Both the position numbers and the translations under genes were made by a program. This document shows positions 47,349 through 56,913 of a DNA stretch of 64,000 nt, piece by piece. The stretch's first letter is position 1; each line of letters starts with the position of its first letter. This DNA is from Saprospiraceae bacterium (GTDB taxonomy: Bacteria > Bacteroidota > Bacteroidia > Chitinophagales > Saprospiraceae), in assembly GCA_016716185.1 (NCBI GenBank), contig JADJWV010000002.1, positions 2,518,501 through 2,582,500 of the forward strand. Direction: 5' to 3'. A model generated the notes under the pieces. It saw nothing but the letters and a program-made list of their open reading frames with translations. It searched no databases and was not told the origin of the DNA.

Positions 47349-47948
47349 TTAGCGAATCGGATATCGGAAGTTCCTCATCAGTGATGTACCCGATTTTTTA
47401 TTTCGGCTTAATAAAATTAATTTTTCAGATAAATTTCCCGATACCTTGTAGGTCAATTCTCTCCCGGAAAGCTGGCTCAGGATTTTATGCAGCGTTTGCG
47501 GATGTACGACAACCATAGCCGATTCGGGATAAATGTGATCTATTTTTTTTACCAATGCGGCGATATCGGCCTGGTCGTAATAAACCACATCGATTTTTTT
47601 GGAATCTAAAAGCGGTTGAAGTGTGAGGACATTGTTTCTAAAGGGGGTGGAATAAAATGCTTTGATGTCCTGGTCTTTAAATAATTTCAACAGGTTTAAA
47701 GCGCGGTATCTTCCTGGAATGCTCAGACCCGGATCCATTCCAATGGTATCCTGCTCTGCATGAAATAAAAGGAATACCATCTGACTGTTTTGCAATGTCG
47801 TTGGCGACACATCAATACTATCTCCAGTGTTGCAATAAACCTGGCCATTCTGAATTTTGACAACGTAGGGTTCATTTTCCTGTGTTCGCGCTGAAAAACT
47901 TGCGAACATCAAACCCAAAACTACAATCATTGACTTTAACATGTGCAT
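47349..47948 (-). CDS. Histidine-phosphatase-like protein with altered active site
   Basis: A 199-residue exported protein (hydrophobic SMIVVLGLMFASFSA) resembling branch 1 of the histidine phosphatase superfamily. DPGLSIPGRYRALNLLKLFK, IKAFYSTPFRNNVLTLQPLL and VVVHPQTLHKIL follow the family order. The usual catalytic RHG/RHAE motif reads LFHAEQ here: the histidine (His63) is kept but the phosphate-binding arginine is replaced by phenylalanine (Phe62). Activity may be lost or changed. It lies 15 bases upstream of valS on the same strand, so it may be co-transcribed with it. Confidence 0.7.
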   Translation of the reverse strand: MHMLKSMIVVLGLMFASFSARTQENEPYVVKIQNGQVYCNTGDSIDVSPTTLQNSQMVFLLFHAEQDTIGMDPGLSIPGRYRALNLLKLFKDQDIKAFYSTPFRNNVLTLQPLLDSKKIDVVYYDQADIAALVKKIDHIYPESAMVVVHPQTLHKILSQLSGRELTYKVSGNLSEKLILLSRNKKSGTSLMRNFRYPIR

Positions 47949-48023
47949 CTTCCAAACCTTTGGTGAACAAAATTACAAGTTTATGATTATCAATGAATTC
48001 TATCAAATATAGTTAACAGCTGA

Positions 48024-49238
48024 TTAACTGGAATGCGTTTTGCCATTTCCCCCCGTTTTAAATGGGGTTCTCAAGGTATAATTTTTTTGCGGCTTGAGGT
48101 ATTCGAGCAGGTTAGGCACCCAGCGATTATAGATCTTATTCCGATGCGTCACATAACAAACCATTTCTTCGGGCAAAGCGCCTACCGAACTTTTAATTTC
48201 AAGTGCGGTCCGCGCCAGAGAAAGAGTTTTGAACCGACCGGAAATACTATGTCGTATAAATTGAATCAAAATATTCAGGTACAGCTGGTACTGTCCGTTT
48301 ACGGCATCAGAAGTGCCTAAAAAATGCCCGACCAGCTCATCGCCATCGTCGATAAAACTATAAAAGGCAATTAAAGACCCTTCGCTGAAAAATCCAAAGA
48401 CTCTGAATTTATCCCCCAATTTAGATTTTAAACCCGAAAAATATTGAGGGTGCAAATCGACCAGATTAAAATCAGCGTTATCCGCTGTGCGTTTATAAAA
48501 TTCGAATAACTCTTTCTCGTGAAGTTGAATATCCTTGGTTTGCAGTTCCACATGTTCAAGAGATGCCGCAGCATCCATAGCCTTTCTCAATCGCAGCCGG
48601 TATTTAGATTGCAACGCATCCAAATATTCGTCAAAATTGGACCATTCTTCTTTCAGATGTAAGATCATGGAAGGTTGAACGAAAAAAGGATGCATAAAAT
48701 TCAAAGGAAGATCCTGGTCCATCCTGAAAGCATTTTTTGCAGGCAATTCTTTGATCAGACAAACTGAAGCTTTGTGTATCAATTCAGGCTCTTCAAACAA
48801 TGCCTTGAGCAATTGGTCTATCATGTCCTGAACGACAAGCATATCCAGGTCTTTCCTGTATTTAAAACCGTATGCACCGGTAGCCAAAAGATTTCCGCAT
48901 ACCAAGGTTACAAAATCAACCTGGGATGCAATCAGTCGCTTGACGTGTTTATAGAAGCAAGAGATCAACCGTTCGTCCCGACTGGATTTTAACTTTAATC
49001 TTTCTGCAGCATTGAACGGCAACAACTGAAAATAAAATGCAGCTGCAAGTCCCTTGTGATCTTCAGCTACAGCATATTTAAATTGAACTTTTTGAGGACG
49101 ATACAACTCTATTGTTTGTAAAAACTCCGAACTGAGCAACAGCGAAGATGGTTGTATGCGGTCCCATTCAGAACGAAGTTCGCCGATCGATGAAGCGATT
49201 CTAAAAGTATAACCGGATTTTTGAAACAGGGTCTTCAC
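48024..49238 (-). CDS. GNAT/FemAB-like acyltransferase-fold protein
   Basis: A 404-residue soluble protein whose C-terminal half resembles FemAB/GNAT-type transferases: YLDALQSKYRLRLRKAMDAA, FEFYKRTADNADFNLVDLHP, FRVFGFFSEGSLIAFYSFID and LVGHFLGTSDAVNGQYQLYL. These are the patterns of proteins annotated as peptidoglycan-biosynthesis or N-acetyltransferase-like (PF04339/DUF482-type neighbours). Substrate cannot be inferred. No signal peptide. It is transcribed alone, divergent from the coiled-coil lipoprotein gene. Confidence 0.6.
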   Translation of the reverse strand: MKTLFQKSGYTFRIASSIGELRSEWDRIQPSSLLLSSEFLQTIELYRPQKVQFKYAVAEDHKGLAAAFYFQLLPFNAAERLKLKSSRDERLISCFYKHVKRLIASQVDFVTLVCGNLLATGAYGFKYRKDLDMLVVQDMIDQLLKALFEEPELIHKASVCLIKELPAKNAFRMDQDLPLNFMHPFFVQPSMILHLKEEWSNFDEYLDALQSKYRLRLRKAMDAAASLEHVELQTKDIQLHEKELFEFYKRTADNADFNLVDLHPQYFSGLKSKLGDKFRVFGFFSEGSLIAFYSFIDDGDELVGHFLGTSDAVNGQYQLYLNILIQFIRHSISGRFKTLSLARTALEIKSSVGALPEEMVCYVTHRNKIYNRWVPNLLEYLKPQKNYTLRTPFKTGGNGKTHSS

Positions 49239-49324
49239 GAAACCAGATAAACATGAAAATAACTAAACATCCGTTGAAAAGTTCATTTGTGGATCCATTC
49301 TGCGCCGATTTGTTGGAGAAAAAG

Positions 49325-49332
49325 TATATTTG
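49325..49332 (+). promoter_or_regulatory. Bacteroidota -7 element (TATATTTG)
   Basis: A perfect TAnnTTTG 30 bases before the ATG at 49362 of the coiled-coil lipoprotein gene. The -33 part is not convincing. Confidence 0.4.
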
Positions 49333-49361
49333 CAATACATGGAATGTATAGATCCATAACT

Positions 49362-51260
49362 ATGAATAACTTATATAATTTTTTTGTTGGCTTACTGTTG
49401 CTATTGACATCTTGTTCGTCGGGCAAAGAGATTCAATATTGGCAAACAGAAAATTCCGCTTTAAAAGTCCGGCTTGATAGCCTTAAAGCACATTGCAATG
49501 TTCTAGAAAGCGAACTCCTTAAATTTGAAGAAACCAAATTACAATTAAAAAAAACAGAAACCGCCCTGGTGAAGTTTTACCAAAAATACGAAGGAACGGA
49601 GACCGGATTACCAATCAATGACCCTTTGCATAATGAAGGTGGAGGCACGATCAATTACAAGGATCTTGTGCTTCAAAATGATTCTCTAAAAACAAGGATT
49701 CTCGAATTGAATGCGAACTTGGACAGCCTCTCTAAAAATATTGGAATTGCCGGAAAAAAATCTTCCAAAAGCAATTCATTAAAAGAAATTGAGAAAATAC
49801 GGCAACAGAAAATTGTGGCTGAAAAAGAAAATCTTTTACTCAAAAATAAGAATTCAGAACTCGAAACAAAAACTTCAGTGCTTGAAGAATTAAAAGTGAA
49901 TTTGGAACTTAAAAATAAAGCCTTGCAAAATGCAATGGATTCAGCACTGCAACAATGGACTAAATTTTCTAACGAGACCATTCAAAACCAAAATTCATCA
50001 AATCCCGGTATTTCAGAACAAAAGTATGCAGAATCGTTAATTGAAAACGAACAGTTACAAACACAGAATAATTTACTCATTCAGAAACTTGAATATTTAA
50101 ACCGGCTTCTGGCAGATAAAAATGCAAATCAGGAACAAATGGCTTCCACATCAGCGCTGGAAAATAAAATCAAAGAATACGAAAACGAACTGCACGACAG
50201 AGCTCAGGTGATCAAATCGCTCAATGGGTTTATCGACGCAAAGAATTCCGAAATTCAATCACTACTGGAACGATCCCAGTCAAATCAAAATGTTTTGGAT
50301 TCATTGAATGAGCAAAACCAGGTTCTTTTGAAGCAAAATGCAACCCATGAAAAAAACAATCAAAGTATAAAGGCTCAAGAGCAAGAAATTGAAAATTTGC
50401 AACAAGAAATTTCAACATTAAAACAGGAGAAATTAAACCAAAACAATAAGCTTTCTAAACTTCAAAGAGATCTGGATCTTTCTGATACACAATTCAGACG
50501 CATTCAAAATGAACTTGCCTTAAAAAATAACGAAATATCGGATTTGAAGAAAAAATCCACGACGGCCAGTAGGCCTGCTGATCGTAATGATGAGGATACA
50601 AGGCTGAAAGATAGCCTGGAATACAGCCGGGCGAAAGTCTTAAAATTAGAGCAAATTCAGTCAAGACTTGAAATACAACTGGACTCGCTTCAGGAATTTC
50701 GGAAGGGGCTCACACAAAGGATTACTTTTCTTCAAAAACAACTCGAAACTTCTGAACAGGAAAATCTTCAGTTCAAAAACAAACTATCCGGCATAAACAC
50801 AGCGGCAGCAGACGTCGAAAAAATAAACCCATCGACACCTGCGGTGGTTTCCAGACTGGAAACTCCCATTAAAGAAATGCTCAGTCCCTTAAACACAAAA
50901 AAGTGTACCAGCCTGCTCAAAAATCGAACATTGTACATTTATTTGTCTCAGCGCATATTGTTCAACCAGGACTCATACGTTATGAATCCGGAAGGCTCTG
51001 AATTGATTAACAATCTGGCCGGTATTTTAAAAAATGGAAAAGGAACAACATTGGAAATTTCCGGATACTCATCAAAAAATTCAGAAGACCGCTTATCCGT
51101 GGATGCCATGATCAGAAATGCATCGACAGTATTCAAATTGTTGAGCGCATTGGGATGGCCAGCCAATAAAATGAGACTCGGTGCAAAATACATTGAAAAT
51201 AACACGAATACAACGATCCACCCACATGGAATTGAACTTCAAATCCGTGAGCTTGAATAA
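49362..51260 (+). CDS. Coiled-coil lipoprotein with C-terminal OmpA-like domain
   Basis: A 632-residue envelope protein. The start at 49362 gives a lipoprotein signal (FFVGLLLLLTSC, cysteine about residue 18). Residues about 20-500 are a long, charged coiled coil rich in Leu, Glu, Lys and Gln (ENSALKVRLDSLKAHCNVLE, QEIENLQQEISTLKQEKLNQ). The last about 120 residues (LYIYLSQRILFNQDSYVMNP, LEISGYSSKNSEDRLSVDAM, SALGWPANKMRLGAKYIENN) have the OmpA/MotB peptidoglycan-binding layout. It probably links the outer membrane with peptidoglycan. The 3' end overlaps the M43 gene by 35 bases. Confidence 0.8.
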   Translation: MNNLYNFFVGLLLLLTSCSSGKEIQYWQTENSALKVRLDSLKAHCNVLESELLKFEETKLQLKKTETALVKFYQKYEGTETGLPINDPLHNEGGGTINYKDLVLQNDSLKTRILELNANLDSLSKNIGIAGKKSSKSNSLKEIEKIRQQKIVAEKENLLLKNKNSELETKTSVLEELKVNLELKNKALQNAMDSALQQWTKFSNETIQNQNSSNPGISEQKYAESLIENEQLQTQNNLLIQKLEYLNRLLADKNANQEQMASTSALENKIKEYENELHDRAQVIKSLNGFIDAKNSEIQSLLERSQSNQNVLDSLNEQNQVLLKQNATHEKNNQSIKAQEQEIENLQQEISTLKQEKLNQNNKLSKLQRDLDLSDTQFRRIQNELALKNNEISDLKKKSTTASRPADRNDEDTRLKDSLEYSRAKVLKLEQIQSRLEIQLDSLQEFRKGLTQRITFLQKQLETSEQENLQFKNKLSGINTAAADVEKINPSTPAVVSRLETPIKEMLSPLNTKKCTSLLKNRTLYIYLSQRILFNQDSYVMNPEGSELINNLAGILKNGKGTTLEISGYSSKNSEDRLSVDAMIRNASTVFKLLSALGWPANKMRLGAKYIENNTNTTIHPHGIELQIRELE

Positions 51261-52437
51261 ACTCCTGTGCTGCTGTCTTGTTTGTTTTCTTGCAGCAAAC
51301 CCGGTCGGGGCGCAGTTTGTCAGGTGTAATCTTTATGCTGATACCGTAATAAATAAGTCTCCCACGACACCCGCATTCATGCCCCGGGAACAATTGAAAT
51401 TTCAATTGGTATTTCATATACTTTACACCAGCCCTGAGGAAAATATTTCGCTGACAAAGATCACCAGTCAGGTTCAGGTATTGAATGCCATCATGAATCA
51501 GAATCCTGTTGTAAAAGATTTGCAGATTCCAGCAGAATTCAGGACACTTAAAGCTTCGCCGCAGTTTCATTTTTGCATTGCAGACAAAGATCCCTTGGGA
51601 AATCCCAGCAGCGGAATAACGAGAACACCGATCAACGATCATTCGCTTGCCTGCAGAAAAGAATTTGGAATGCGAAGTCTGATGCATAAATCTCTTGGTG
51701 GTGTTGATGTCTGGGATCCCAAAAAATACATCAATGTTTATGTAATCAACCGGGAGCAGTGCCCTGTTCTCGGAGAAGCTGTTTTTCCATGGAATGCCAC
51801 AGCCGAAGAAGATGGTGTGATCATACATTACGCTGCATTCGGATTTTCCGGAAATGCCCACGACAGCTCCAGGTTCGATCAGGGAAAAACCCTGGTGCAC
51901 GAGCTGGGACATTATTTTGGATTGTACCATTTATCCCGCGACAAGTCCGACTGTAGTGGCGATGATGAAGTTAATGATACTCCGGTTCAGGCAGGAGAAT
52001 ATTTCGGTTGCCCGGGTTCAGGTACAAAAAGTTGTGGTACGACAGATATGTATATGAACTATATGAGCCTGGTCAATGACGATTGTATGTATTTTTTTAC
52101 CGCTGGACAAGTCAACAGGATGCGCTCCATTATTCAGAATTACCGCAACGAACTTCCCGGAGCTTCCGAGTGTCTGCCAGCAACAAACAAAGGCATAGGC
52201 GAAATAGTGTGGACCCAGGAAAACGGAAACTGGATGTTGTACCGGCCTGATTCAGCAAGCTGGACTGCAGATATCGGATTATACGATGTTTCCGGAAAAT
52301 TTATTTGGAAATCCAGAGCAGATAACCTTAGCTATTATGTACTTCCGGATTTGTTACACAAACTTGGTAGCGGTTTATATTTTGTAATATTGCGCAACGA
52401 AAAAGAGCAAAAACTGCTGAAATTTTTTAATCCATAA
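51226..52437 (+). CDS. Secreted M43 (cytophagalysin/pappalysin-type) metalloprotease
   Basis: A 403-residue zinc protease of the metzincin group. Signal peptide SLNKLLCCCLVCFLAANPVG. The zinc site HELGHYFGLYH lies at 225-235 (His225, His229, His235, Glu226), with the Met-turn in TDMYMNYMSLVND about 50 residues on, and cysteines flanking it as in cytophagalysins. The C-terminal part (WMLYRPDSASWTADIGLYDV to LLKFFNP) resembles a T9SS tail. The start at 51226 lies inside the end of the preceding gene; a GTG at 51181 would add 15 residues before the signal peptide. Probably acts outside the cell. Confidence 0.9.
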   Translation: MELNFKSVSLNKLLCCCLVCFLAANPVGAQFVRCNLYADTVINKSPTTPAFMPREQLKFQLVFHILYTSPEENISLTKITSQVQVLNAIMNQNPVVKDLQIPAEFRTLKASPQFHFCIADKDPLGNPSSGITRTPINDHSLACRKEFGMRSLMHKSLGGVDVWDPKKYINVYVINREQCPVLGEAVFPWNATAEEDGVIIHYAAFGFSGNAHDSSRFDQGKTLVHELGHYFGLYHLSRDKSDCSGDDEVNDTPVQAGEYFGCPGSGTKSCGTTDMYMNYMSLVNDDCMYFFTAGQVNRMRSIIQNYRNELPGASECLPATNKGIGEIVWTQENGNWMLYRPDSASWTADIGLYDVSGKFIWKSRADNLSYYVLPDLLHKLGSGLYFVILRNEKEQKLLKFFNP

Positions 52438-52446
52438 GAAATTAGA

Positions 52447-53184
52447 ATGAAGTTAAATTTTTATAGATATATTTTAATGACTTTGCTTTTTTACTTTTCT
52501 TGTAAAAGCAGTCAGCGAATGGAGGTAGCCGGAATTGAGAATCTGCAACATTGGATTACTATAGAAAAATTACCCTGCTTCGGGCATTGCCAGATCTATC
52601 AACTGGCACTTTACAGAAATGGTTTGGCCATTCTCGAAGGGAAAGACCACATGGAAAAAAAAGGGGTATATTTTACGGAGATCAGCAAAGCCAGAGCAGA
52701 CAAGATGAACCGACTGGAAAAACAGATTAAATGGGACCGCATCAAACCAGAGTATATCGTAAATATCGCTGACTTGCCTATGACGAAAATAAAATATTAC
52801 GATAAATACGGAGCATTGCAGAAATCTATAGAAGCAAACTCCAATCTGCCTGATGAGCTCAATTCCATTGTTAAAGAACTTACTGAAACCATTAACAAAG
52901 AAAAATGGACGCAGATTCAGAAGAAAAATGAAATATCGAATCCCGAAATCATTTATGAAGAAATCATCGTAGATATGGATAGTTCGCTAACCATTTCAGA
53001 TCTCGAAATGACTTACCAAAATTACCAGCTTAAAACTGTGAACCGGATTTCACCTCTTATGAATCTTTGGCTGGTAAGTTACAATCCTGAAAGAATCGGG
53101 AAATACGAAATTCTGATCCTGTTGCGCAAGCAAAAAGGCATCCGGCATGTGAGTTTCAACCGCAGGGTCTTGCCAAGAGAATAA
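52447..53184 (+). CDS. DUF6438-type lipoprotein
   Basis: A 245-residue lipoprotein (signal LMTLLFYFSCKSS). The N-terminal domain holds the DUF6438 pattern WITIEKLPCFGHCQIYQLAL followed by YRNGLAILEGKDHMEKKGVY. A second domain of about 90 residues follows (SNPEIIYEEIIVDMDSSLTI, RISPLMNLWLVSYNPER). Function unknown. It begins nine bases after the M43 gene and probably shares its transcript. Confidence 0.75.
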   Translation: MKLNFYRYILMTLLFYFSCKSSQRMEVAGIENLQHWITIEKLPCFGHCQIYQLALYRNGLAILEGKDHMEKKGVYFTEISKARADKMNRLEKQIKWDRIKPEYIVNIADLPMTKIKYYDKYGALQKSIEANSNLPDELNSIVKELTETINKEKWTQIQKKNEISNPEIIYEEIIVDMDSSLTISDLEMTYQNYQLKTVNRISPLMNLWLVSYNPERIGKYEILILLRKQKGIRHVSFNRRVLPRE

Positions 53185-53198
53185 AATATGCCGAATGA

Positions 53199-54095
53199 TC
53201 AGGATCCCGCAATTCGCTTAAACAAATCCTGATTGACCGGATCTACAAAAGAAGCATAGCTTTCTTTCCTGAACCAGGTTATTTGTCTTTTTGCATAATT
53301 CCTGCTGTGTTGTTTGATAAGAGAAATGGCTTCTTCCCAACTGGATTTTTTTTCTAAAAATGCGAACAACTCTTTGTAACCGACGGTATCAAGTGCCTGA
53401 TATGCTTTCCATGGCAACAAACGCTGAACCTCATCGAGCAGACCCCATTGGATCATTTCATTAACTCTTTGATTGATTCGTTCGTAAAGCCATTCCCGAT
53501 CGGGCATTAAACAATATTCCTGAAAGGGAAAACGGGCAATAGGCGATTTTTTATTTACATAATAAGAAAAAGGTCTTCCTGTCATGAAGTACACTTCCAA
53601 TGCACGACTGATCCTTCGGATGTTATTGCGGTCGACCCGATCAAAATAATCAGGATCAATCTTTTGAAGCAATCCCAGAAAACCATCCAGTCCCTCTTTG
53701 GCATACAATTGCTGAGCTCGCAACTTTGAATCTGAATCCGATGCGGGAAGTTCATCAAGCCCTTTTAGTAAAGCTTTCAGATAAAGTCCTGTCCCTCCAC
53801 AGACAATTACACATGGATGTATCTTAAACAAATTTTCGAGGCAAAACAAAGCTTCTTTTTCAAATGTTCCCACCGAATAGTTATTTTCAGGTTCAATATG
53901 GTCGATAAAGTGATGTTCTACGGCATTTAACATATCTTTGGTAGGCTTTCCGGTTCCGATATCCAGTTCCTTGTAAATTTGCCGGCTGTCAGCAGAAATG
54001 ATCGGGCATTGCCAATGTTGTGCCAGCCGAAAAGCCAGATCCGATTTTCCGCTGGCCGTAGGGCCTGAGATAACGATCAGGTTATTTTTAGTCAA
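53199..54095 (-). CDS. miaA: tRNA dimethylallyltransferase
   Basis: Adds a dimethylallyl group to N6 of A37 in tRNAs reading UNN codons. 298 residues. P-loop LIVISGPTASGKSDLA at the N-terminus, ISADSRQIYKELDIGTGKPT and the FIDHIEPENNYSVG motif, VVCGGTGLYLKALLKG (VCGGTGLYLKALLKG in the reading), and the C-terminal YAKRQITWFRKE are all family signatures. Convergent with the DUF6438 gene and divergent from the acyltransferase gene. Confidence 0.97.
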   Translation of the reverse strand: MTKNNLIVISGPTASGKSDLAFRLAQHWQCPIISADSRQIYKELDIGTGKPTKDMLNAVEHHFIDHIEPENNYSVGTFEKEALFCLENLFKIHPCVIVCGGTGLYLKALLKGLDELPASDSDSKLRAQQLYAKEGLDGFLGLLQKIDPDYFDRVDRNNIRRISRALEVYFMTGRPFSYYVNKKSPIARFPFQEYCLMPDREWLYERINQRVNEMIQWGLLDEVQRLLPWKAYQALDTVGYKELFAFLEKKSSWEEAISLIKQHSRNYAKRQITWFRKESYASFVDPVNQDLFKRIAGS

Positions 54096-54129
54096 GTGTT
54101 ATTTTAAGATGATAAGTTATTAGCGAGGC

Positions 54130-55449
54130 GTGTTTTACAAATTTCTAAAAATATGGGCCAATATAAGCTTTCGCTTTTATTTCCGCAGAATTGCTGTTTC
54201 GGGCATTGAAAACATCCCAAAACAAGGGGCTGTATTGTTTATTGTGAATCATCCCAATTCATTTTTAGAAGCCTGTCTGGTGGCATGTTTCCAACATCGC
54301 GACCTTCATTTTCTGGTCCGGGGCGACATGTTTGAAAAAAAATGGCTCAAACCTATTCTGGAATGGACCAATCAAATCCCGATTTTCAGATTCAAGGATG
54401 GTTATACCCGGTTAAAACAAAATAAAAGCAGTTTTGATGAATCTTTCAAGGTTTTGTCTCAAAATAAAACGATTCTGATCTTCCCGGAAGCCAGTACACA
54501 AATGGTAAAATATCTCAGGCCGCTACAGAAAGGGGCAGCCCGATTGGCCATAGGTACTGTAGAAGAATATGGTGTGGAAAAACTTCATGTCATTCCAACC
54601 GGAGTCTACTACAGTAAACCCACGAAAGCAAGAAGTGATGTCATTCTGCACTTCGGACCGCCTATAGAAATTGGAGCCTGGCTGCACAATTGTAAGACTC
54701 AGGCCGACAAATTAACAGAATTGACCAAGACTTTCGAAAATTCGCTTGAAAGCGTTGTTATTGGAATCCGTCAGGACCAGCATGAAAAAGAATTTGAAAG
54801 ACTTATTGAAATTCTCGAACCTCAATTTCAAAAATTTAAAAAGCAATACGCTTATGCCCCTCTCATCGATTTTGAACAACACAAGAAATTAGCCAATCAG
54901 TTCAGATTATTGGATGAAGAAGATCTGAAAGAATTCAGGCAACTATCAAAAAAATATCAGCACAATTTTGATTCCGTCAAATCGCTTCACTGGAAACTAG
55001 ATAAATCGCTTTTCCAAAAAACCATTTCTGTTAAACTGGCCTGCCTTTATTTCTTGCTGGGCATCCCGGGAATCTCGATCTATGGATTGCCGCTTTGGCT
55101 ATGCAAACAATTCGCTCAAAAGAAAATTAAACACATTGAGTTTTATGCCCCGGTGCGCCTTGCTTTATCCATGTTCATTCATTTATTGGTGAGTTTAATT
55201 TTATTTTGGATATTCTTGTTTGAGTTTCATTTTTATTGGAGCACTTTCATTTTGTTTGTACTGCAATTATCGCTGCTTAGTTTTTTGAAATTCCTGGACC
55301 ATAAGCCTTACTTAAAAACTATTTTCAATCATTTATCGGCCAGGGAAAAGCAGCAAAAAATGCAATTGCGCAACGATATAATAAATCAATTTGGGATGCG
55401 CAGAGATGAAAACTGCATACATCTTCCTGACCTGGGCTCATATCATTGA
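54130..55449 (+). CDS. Lysophospholipid acyltransferase (PlsC family)
   Basis: Transfers an acyl chain to a lysolipid, probably 1-acyl-glycerol-3-phosphate, at the inner membrane. The 439 residues hold the acyltransferase domain in the first half: block I NHPNSFLEA with His41 and, five residues on, Glu47 where most Bacteroidota members have Asp; QIPIFRFKDG; block III LIFPEASTQMV in place of FPEGT; and VIPTGVYYSK. The second half has hydrophobic helices near LYFLLGIPGISIYGLPLWL and LVSLILFWIFLFEFHFYW. Starts at GTG 54130, 34 bases from the divergent miaA start. Longer than PlsC (about 245); the C-terminal part is of unknown role. Confidence 0.82.
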   Translation: MFYKFLKIWANISFRFYFRRIAVSGIENIPKQGAVLFIVNHPNSFLEACLVACFQHRDLHFLVRGDMFEKKWLKPILEWTNQIPIFRFKDGYTRLKQNKSSFDESFKVLSQNKTILIFPEASTQMVKYLRPLQKGAARLAIGTVEEYGVEKLHVIPTGVYYSKPTKARSDVILHFGPPIEIGAWLHNCKTQADKLTELTKTFENSLESVVIGIRQDQHEKEFERLIEILEPQFQKFKKQYAYAPLIDFEQHKKLANQFRLLDEEDLKEFRQLSKKYQHNFDSVKSLHWKLDKSLFQKTISVKLACLYFLLGIPGISIYGLPLWLCKQFAQKKIKHIEFYAPVRLALSMFIHLLVSLILFWIFLFEFHFYWSTFILFVLQLSLLSFLKFLDHKPYLKTIFNHLSAREKQQKMQLRNDIINQFGMRRDENCIHLPDLGSYH

Positions 55450-55503
55450 TTCATACTTCTAACACTTTACGCTGCCAAATTCTTCAACCCGGCAATCAGG
55501 TTT

Positions 55504-56877
55504 ATGCATATAAAATATTTGAAGCAACCCGATTACGCAATAAGACGTAATTTTATAGAGCAACTATCTGTTATGATCAGCTTTTCTATGGTATTAAGGA
55601 CTGTCCATTCAACATGGCTAATTTTATTTGCAGCGGTGCTTTTGGCAGCTGATGTAACTTCGGATATTGATAGCAAGTCTGTGGAGACCTTGACACAAGA
55701 GACCCTGCCGTTACAGGAACTGGGAAAGGGCTTGTGGAAAAATTATTCGGGTGGATTGTATCCCGGCGGCCAAAACCTACGTCCTTTAGAACACGACTCT
55801 GCAGGCATCAGATTAGGTCTTGAAATTTCTCCATTGGATACTTTTGGTAATTCCGAACTGAAATCCGGTAAAATCGTGTTGCTTTCCATTGGAATGTCAA
55901 ACTGCACTCAGGAATTTTCTGTGTTTAAGACGATGGCAGACAGCTTTAAGCGCAAGAATCCCAAATTACATATCGTTGACGGTGCGCAGGGCGGACAAAC
56001 TGCGTCGGTGATCAAAGATCCGAATGCCAATTTCTGGACCGTTGTGAATCAGCGACTGTATCAACAGCAAACCCATCCCAGGCAGGTTCAGGCAATCTGG
56101 CTGAAGGAAGCCAATGCTAACCCGAATCAGGCTTTTCCGAAACATGCTGAAGACCTGCACAAAGATTTAAAAAGTATAGTGATCCTATTGAAACAAAAGT
56201 TTCCAAATTTGAAACAGGTATTTCTTTCAAGTCGCACCTATGCGGGCTATGCGAACACTCCTCTCAATCCCGAACCCTATGCTTATGAAACCGGCTTTTC
56301 AGTAAAATGGTTGATCGAAGATCAAATTACCGGCGATACCACTTTGACATTCCGGGGTGACCATGCCCGGGCACCCTGGCTGTCCTGGGGACCATACCTG
56401 TGGGCCCAGGGCGAAAAAGCCCGGCTTGAAGACAGTTTATTTTGGCTACGCATTGATTTTGCTGCAGATGGAACTCACCCCTCCAATGCCGGAAGACTGA
56501 AAGTTGCCAATTTATTGCTTCGGTTCTTTAGCAACGATCCGGCTACAAGCAGCTGGTTTATCGATCAAAAGCTAACGATCGTAAGTAATTTTAAAAAGCA
56601 AAGCCTGGCAGCATTGAACCTGCAGCTGAGTCAGAATCCATTTGCAAAACAAACTACATTGCAATGGAACATGCCACAATCCGGAATTGCAGAAATTCTG
56701 GTCGTTCCTGTACATGGAAATAAAATCTTCTTTGTTTCCCGAAAACATTACCAATCCGGTTTACAATTTCTGGATTTAAATAAAGATTTGCTGGAAGGAA
56801 ATCCATCACCCGGTTGTTATGTCATTTACATTCGCACCAGCGGATTTAGTGATCAGGTAAAATGTTTAATTTTGTAA
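55504..56877 (+). CDS. Secreted SGNH-hydrolase-like protein with T9SS type A tail
   Basis: A 457-residue secreted protein. The signal segment is STWLILFAAVLLAADVTS, so translation may begin at Met24 or Met29 instead of the first ATG. Block I of an SGNH hydrolase is suggested by LLSIGMSNCTQEF (candidate Ser132), a block II-like Gly in VDGAQGGQTA, and block V DGTHPSNAGRLKVANLLL (Asp322, His325). The family includes esterases and lipases. The last about 85 residues (LSQNPFAKQTTLQWNMPQSG to QVKCLIL) form a type A sorting domain, so it is exported by T9SS. Substrate unknown. Confidence 0.7.
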   Translation: MHIKYLKQPDYAIRRNFIEQLSVMISFSMVLRTVHSTWLILFAAVLLAADVTSDIDSKSVETLTQETLPLQELGKGLWKNYSGGLYPGGQNLRPLEHDSAGIRLGLEISPLDTFGNSELKSGKIVLLSIGMSNCTQEFSVFKTMADSFKRKNPKLHIVDGAQGGQTASVIKDPNANFWTVVNQRLYQQQTHPRQVQAIWLKEANANPNQAFPKHAEDLHKDLKSIVILLKQKFPNLKQVFLSSRTYAGYANTPLNPEPYAYETGFSVKWLIEDQITGDTTLTFRGDHARAPWLSWGPYLWAQGEKARLEDSLFWLRIDFAADGTHPSNAGRLKVANLLLRFFSNDPATSSWFIDQKLTIVSNFKKQSLAALNLQLSQNPFAKQTTLQWNMPQSGIAEILVVPVHGNKIFFVSRKHYQSGLQFLDLNKDLLEGNPSPGCYVIYIRTSGFSDQVKCLIL

Positions 56878-56913
56878 GTTGAACTGATTTATTAGCAACA
56901 TTTATCTATTTTG

